Translations under genes and position numbers: made by a program
Shown here: positions 60,534 through 64,000 of the stretch, piece after piece
How the letters are laid out: every line of letters begins with the position of its first letter
Position numbering within the stretch: position 1 is the stretch's first letter
The notes under the pieces: generated by a model
Seen by the model: only the letters and a program-made list of their open reading frames with translations
The model's database searches: none
What the model was told of the DNA's origin: nothing
NCBI RefSeq assembly: GCF_002483315.1
Contig: NZ_DLHR01000010.1
Coordinates: 1 to 64,000, forward strand
Reading direction: 5' to 3'
Length of the DNA stretch: 64,000 nucleotides
From: Flavobacterium sp. UBA7663
Lineage (GTDB): Bacteria; Bacteroidota; Bacteroidia; Flavobacteriales; Flavobacteriaceae

Positions 60534-60567
60534 AAACTCACTTTCTTAGGAGAGTGAGTTTTTCTTT
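60534..60567 (+). terminator. First terminator after dnaJ
   Basis: A 9-bp AAACTCACT/AGTGAGTTT stem that extends into the loop with a G-T pair, followed by a T-rich run. Confidence 0.83.
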
Positions 60568-60582
60568 TTCATAGCAATTTTT

Positions 60583-60616
60583 CCCATCCTTTAGCAATAA
60601 AGGGTGGGTTTTTTTT
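60583..60616 (+). terminator. Second terminator after dnaJ
   Basis: An 11-bp stem (60583-60593 with 60598-60608, one G-T pair), a GCAA loop and eight Ts. Confidence 0.87.
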
Positions 60617-60668
60617 GTAACAATTTCCTCTTTTTGCTACTAATAAATAAACAAAATCAACTCAATTT

Positions 60669-61589
60669 ATGAGCAATATTCTCGAAGTACAAAACGTAGT
60701 AAAGCAATATGGCGATTATACCGCTCTAAACAATGTTTCTCTACAAGTTCCTAAAGGAAGTATCTACGGACTTTTAGGTCCAAATGGCGCCGGAAAAACA
60801 TCACTTATTCGTATCATTAACCAAATTACCATGCCAGATAGCGGTGTGGTGCTTTTAGATGGCGAAAAGTTAAAGCCAGAACACGTACAATATATTGGTT
60901 ATATGCCCGAAGAACGAGGTTTGTACAAAACCATGAAAGTAGGCGAGCAGTGTTTGTATTTGGCTCAACTGAAAGGTATGCCAGAAGCTGAGGCTAAAAA
61001 ACAACTGAAATATTGGTTTGAAAAATTAGAAATTCAAGGTTGGTGGGACAAAAAAATTCAGGAACTATCAAAAGGAATGGCGCAAAAAATTCAGTTTGTG
61101 GTTACCGTTTTGCATAATCCTAAATTGTTGATTTTAGACGAACCATTTTCTGGTTTCGACCCAGTTAATGCAAATTTAATCAAGGACGAAATCATCGAAT
61201 TAAATAAAAAAGGAACTTCAGTAATTTTTTCTACACACCGAATGGAATCGGTAGAAGAAATGTGCGATTACATTGCGTTAATTCACAAATCGAATAAATT
61301 AATCGAGGGGAAATTAGAAGATGTAAAACGTCAACATCGTACCAATACTTTTCAAATAGGAATTCTTACTAATAACATTGAAGGTTTAATGTTGCAACTA
61401 ACACATAAATTCACTTTAAATCAAACCAATTTCAAATCACTAAACGATGATTTAAAATTAGAAGTGCATTTAGGGCAGTACAATTCAAACGAATTACTTT
61501 CAATCCTAACTCAATTTGGTCAAGTGACACATTTTGTGGAAAAAATTCCAAGTGTAAACGATATATTCATTCAAACCGTTAGTCAATAA
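60669..61589 (+). CDS. ABC transporter ATP-binding protein (NatA-like)
   Basis: This 306-residue ATPase has Walker A GPNGAGKTSL (about 38-47), signature LSKGMAQKIQF, Walker B LLILDEPFSGFDP and switch His in FSTHRMESVEEM. A C-terminal extension of about 80 residues is common in the NatA/ABC-2 export group. The permease gene begins 2 bp after its stop. Substrate is unknown; candidates include Na+ or small lipophilic compounds. Confidence 0.93.
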   Translation: MSNILEVQNVVKQYGDYTALNNVSLQVPKGSIYGLLGPNGAGKTSLIRIINQITMPDSGVVLLDGEKLKPEHVQYIGYMPEERGLYKTMKVGEQCLYLAQLKGMPEAEAKKQLKYWFEKLEIQGWWDKKIQELSKGMAQKIQFVVTVLHNPKLLILDEPFSGFDPVNANLIKDEIIELNKKGTSVIFSTHRMESVEEMCDYIALIHKSNKLIEGKLEDVKRQHRTNTFQIGILTNNIEGLMLQLTHKFTLNQTNFKSLNDDLKLEVHLGQYNSNELLSILTQFGQVTHFVEKIPSVNDIFIQTVSQ

Positions 61590-61591
61590 TT

Positions 61592-62890
61592 ATGAGCGTA
61601 TTATCTTTAATTATCAAAAGAGAGTTTATTGCAAAAGTGCGCAATAAATCATTTATCGTAATGACTTTTTTAGGTCCGTTATTGATTGTGGGAATGACCT
61701 TTTTTATTGCATATTTATCTAGTGTAAATAAAGGCGATGTAAAAACTATTGGAGTTCATGATAGAGCCAGTGTGTTTGTTAACGATTTTAAAAATTCAGA
61801 AGATATTAAATATGTGAACCTTTCAAGTTTGTCTTATGACAAGGCAAAAGATTCCTCAAGTAATGCATTCGAAGGATTAATTTATGTTCCAGAAGTGCAA
61901 AATATTGAAGAATTAGCGACTAAAACCACTTACATTTCGGATGATAGTCCGAAAATGGATTTTTTAATGGCGCTACAAAGAACTATCGATGCCAAGTTAA
62001 ATAAAGAAAATCTGAAGAAATTAGGTTTTGATGCTGATACAATTGAAAAAGCTAAAATAAAATCAGAAGTTCAATTTGCGAAATTTTCAGGTGAAGATGG
62101 GTTAAAATTCTTAAACGAAATTAAAATTGCTATTGGTTTCGCTTTCGGATATTTAATCATGATGTTCATCATTATTTACGGAAATATGGTAATGCGAAGT
62201 GTGATTGAAGAAAAAACCAATCGTATTATTGAAATTATCATTTCTTCGGTAAAACCCTTCAAATTAATGATGGGTAAAATCATCGGAACTTCATTAGCTG
62301 GAATTTTACAATTTTTGATTTGGATTGTACTTGGTAGCGCTATCATGATTGGAGCTTCTTTCTTTATGGGAGGCAATCAAGAAGCGGTGGCTACCTCTCA
62401 AATTACAGCTGAACAAGCTGAAGTAGCAACGAATTTCATGGATCAAATTCATTTATATATGAACGAAATCCCAGTGGCTTCAATTTTAATTTCATTTGTA
62501 GTTTTCTTCATTGGAGGTTACTTTTTGTACAGTTCGTTTTATGCCGCTATTGGTGCTGCAGTAGATTCAGAAACCGATTCACAACAGTTTTTAATGCCTA
62601 TCATTATGCCTTTAATGTTAGCAGTATATGTTGGGTTTTTAACGGTTATGAATGATCCTCACGGAACGGTGGCTGTTATCTTCTCTTTAATTCCATTAAC
62701 CTCGCCAATTGTGATGCTAATGCGTATTCCTTTTGGAGTGCCATTATGGCAATTAGCACTTTCTGTAGTTTTATTGTACGGAACGTTTATCTTTGTAGTC
62801 TGGTTTGCGGCAAAAATCTACCGAGTAGGTATTTTAATGTACGGAAAAAAACCAACTTGGAAAGAATTATATAAATGGTTGAAATATTAA
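61592..62890 (+). CDS. ABC-2 type permease (NatB-like)
   Basis: This 432-residue inner-membrane protein has one helix near the N-terminus (about 22-44), a large extracytoplasmic region (about 45-190) and five more helices at about 190-420. KPFKLMMGKIIGTSLAGILQ is the typical coupling segment, preceded by RSVIEEKTNRIIEIIISS. It forms the membrane part of the exporter with the ATPase upstream. A sigma-54 regulator follows 15 bp later and may be in the same transcript. Confidence 0.92.
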   Translation: MSVLSLIIKREFIAKVRNKSFIVMTFLGPLLIVGMTFFIAYLSSVNKGDVKTIGVHDRASVFVNDFKNSEDIKYVNLSSLSYDKAKDSSSNAFEGLIYVPEVQNIEELATKTTYISDDSPKMDFLMALQRTIDAKLNKENLKKLGFDADTIEKAKIKSEVQFAKFSGEDGLKFLNEIKIAIGFAFGYLIMMFIIIYGNMVMRSVIEEKTNRIIEIIISSVKPFKLMMGKIIGTSLAGILQFLIWIVLGSAIMIGASFFMGGNQEAVATSQITAEQAEVATNFMDQIHLYMNEIPVASILISFVVFFIGGYFLYSSFYAAIGAAVDSETDSQQFLMPIIMPLMLAVYVGFLTVMNDPHGTVAVIFSLIPLTSPIVMLMRIPFGVPLWQLALSVVLLYGTFIFVVWFAAKIYRVGILMYGKKPTWKELYKWLKY

Positions 62891-62905
62891 AGCCAACACA
62901 TAATA

Positions 62906-64000
62906 ATGAGTAAAATCCTTATCATAGAAGACGAAGCAGCAATTCGAAGAGTATTGACTAAAATACTTTCCGAAGAAAATGATTCGTACAAAGTTGAAGA
63001 AGCGGAAGATGGTTTACAAGGAGTTGAAAAAGTCAAAAATGAAGATTATGACTTAATTCTTTGCGATATCAAAATGCCAAAAATGGACGGTGTTGAGGTG
63101 TTAGAAGCCGTAAAAAAAATAAAACCTGAAATTCCAATGGTCATGATTTCTGGTCATGGCGATTTGGAAACAGCAATAAATACCATGCGATTAGGTGCAT
63201 TTGATTACATTTCAAAACCGCCCGATTTGAATCGTTTATTGAATACGGTTCGAAATGCATTAGACAAAAAACAATTAGTAGTAGAGAACAAAATCTTGAA
63301 AAAGAAAGTTTCTAAAAACTACGAAATGATAGGAAACAGCGAAGCCATCAATCATATCAAAACTATGATTGAAAAAGTCGCTCCAACAGATGCCCGAGTT
63401 TTAATAACAGGTCCAAATGGAACTGGAAAAGAATTAGTAGCGCATCAATTACATGAAAGAAGCGAGCGTTCATCAGCTCCTATAATCGAAGTAAACTGTG
63501 CTGCTATTCCATCTGAATTGATTGAAAGTGAATTGTTTGGCCACGTAAAAGGCGCTTTTACTTCGGCTGTAAAAGATAGAGCAGGTAAGTTTGAAGCGGC
63601 TGATGGCGGAACCATTTTCTTAGATGAGATTGGCGATATGAGTTTATCAGCTCAAGCTAAAGTTTTACGTGCGTTACAAGAAAATTTAATTCAAAGAGTA
63701 GGTGCTGACAAAGACATTAAAGTCAATGTGCGTGTGGTTGCTGCAACTAATAAAGATTTAAAAAAGGAAATCGAAGAAGGAAGATTCAGAGAAGATTTAT
63801 ATCATCGTTTAGCAGTAATTTTAATCAAAGTTCCGGCTTTAAATGATAGAAGAGATGATATTCCAGAGTTAATAGAGCATTTCGCTGCTAAAATTGCTTC
63901 TGAGCAAGGAAATGCTATGAAAAAATTCTCAAAAGAAGCTATCAAATTATTACAAGAATACGATTGGACTGGAAATATCCGTGAGTTACGAAATGTAGTA
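62906..64000 (+). CDS. Sigma-54-dependent response regulator (NtrC type), 5' part
   Basis: The frame is open from the ATG at 62906 to the window edge (365 residues). A receiver domain (1-120) has phospho-acceptor Asp54 in CDIKMPKMDG and Lys in ISKPPD. An AAA+ domain follows, with Walker A TGPNGTGKE, a GAFTSA loop (GAFTGA in most NtrC proteins), Walker B GGTIFLDEIGD and an Arg-finger region FREDLYHRL. The start of the C-terminal segment, YDWTGNIRELRNVV, is present; the DNA-binding Fis-type domain lies beyond the window. Its kinase and target promoters are not visible. Confidence 0.95.
   Translation, partial: MSKILIIEDEAAIRRVLTKILSEENDSYKVEEAEDGLQGVEKVKNEDYDLILCDIKMPKMDGVEVLEAVKKIKPEIPMVMISGHGDLETAINTMRLGAFDYISKPPDLNRLLNTVRNALDKKQLVVENKILKKKVSKNYEMIGNSEAINHIKTMIEKVAPTDARVLITGPNGTGKELVAHQLHERSERSSAPIIEVNCAAIPSELIESELFGHVKGAFTSAVKDRAGKFEAADGGTIFLDEIGDMSLSAQAKVLRALQENLIQRVGADKDIKVNVRVVAATNKDLKKEIEEGRFREDLYHRLAVILIKVPALNDRRDDIPELIEHFAAKIASEQGNAMKKFSKEAIKLLQEYDWTGNIRELRNVV

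Noticed and set aside
1..64000. Mobile elements, prophage, CRISPR, or a new defence or biosynthetic cluster
   Set aside because: I looked for transposase, integrase, Cas, retron, toxin and large modular enzymes and for direct-repeat arrays, and saw none; gene content is core-like throughout.

Overview
This is a gene-dense, AT-rich stretch of a Bacteroidota chromosome, almost certainly Flavobacterium or a close relative in the Flavobacteriaceae. The evidence is a type IX secretion (T9SS) cargo protein with a C-terminal sorting tail, FabV, the divergent Bacteroidota form of RNA polymerase omega, GIN-domain adhesin-like proteins, M56/BlaI pairs, many flavobacterial proteins of unknown function, promoter elements of the TAnnTTTG type, and a general lack of Shine-Dalgarno sequences. 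I see no insertion sequence, prophage, CRISPR array, defence island or shift in base composition. The window reads as core chromosome.
Layout. 1-12995: end of rplI, ligA, a YhhN-like membrane protein, a 5'-nucleotidase split over two genes, then a housekeeping run dapA-bamD-rpoZ-coaBC-DUF4835-recN-fabV. 13181-20981: a 1252-residue T9SS cargo protein, a family 2 glycosyltransferase, coaE and a two-component system. 21012-28845 (mostly minus strand): acyl-ACP thioesterase, miaA, a voltage-gated ion channel, an exonuclease/GIY-YIG fusion, a YggS-type PLP protein, a DUF1015 protein, 3-hydroxybutyryl-CoA dehydrogenase and a Gfo/Idh/MocA oxidoreductase. 28944-34699: pcm, an HTH regulator, smpB, an OmpW-like porin, small unknown genes, a lysine-rich protein ending in a PBCV-type basic adaptor motif, and a BlaR1-like/BlaI pair. 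34783-43726: MFS exporter, DUF1684, TatD, tcdA, ilvE, a DUF4920/c-type-haem lipoprotein pair and mnmD. 43779-48758: oxyR divergent from dps, then a SulP transporter with two beta-carbonic anhydrases. 48780-56909: pentapeptide protein, tRNA-Ala(GGC), an ABC ATPase, msrA, folE and a padR-pspC-GIN envelope module. 57143-64000: a DUF4442 hotdog protein, a TIGR01777 epimerase, grpE-dnaJ, an ABC-2 exporter pair and the start of a sigma-54 response regulator cut by the window edge.
Functional groups. CoA biosynthesis (coaBC, coaE), fatty acid synthesis (fabV, thioesterase), tRNA modification (miaA, tcdA, mnmD), oxidative stress (oxyR, dps, msrA), inorganic carbon handling (SulP and two carbonic anhydrases) and envelope sensing (M56/BlaI; PadR/PspC/GIN) each have more than one gene here.
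Most notable signals. (1) Short tracts with a strict 7-bp period fill several intergenic gaps (24878, 28876, 57610), a looser relative forms a hairpin at 26900, and one tract (25008) is translated inside a YggS-family gene; each has its own heptad consensus. (2) A regular 20-bp-period array of TAGTT/AACTA half-sites lies over the blaI promoter. (3) A 47-codon minus-strand gene (32275-32418) has its own consensus promoter. (4) DnaJ has only two of the usual four zinc-binding motifs. I did not find a convincing wholly new multi-gene system.
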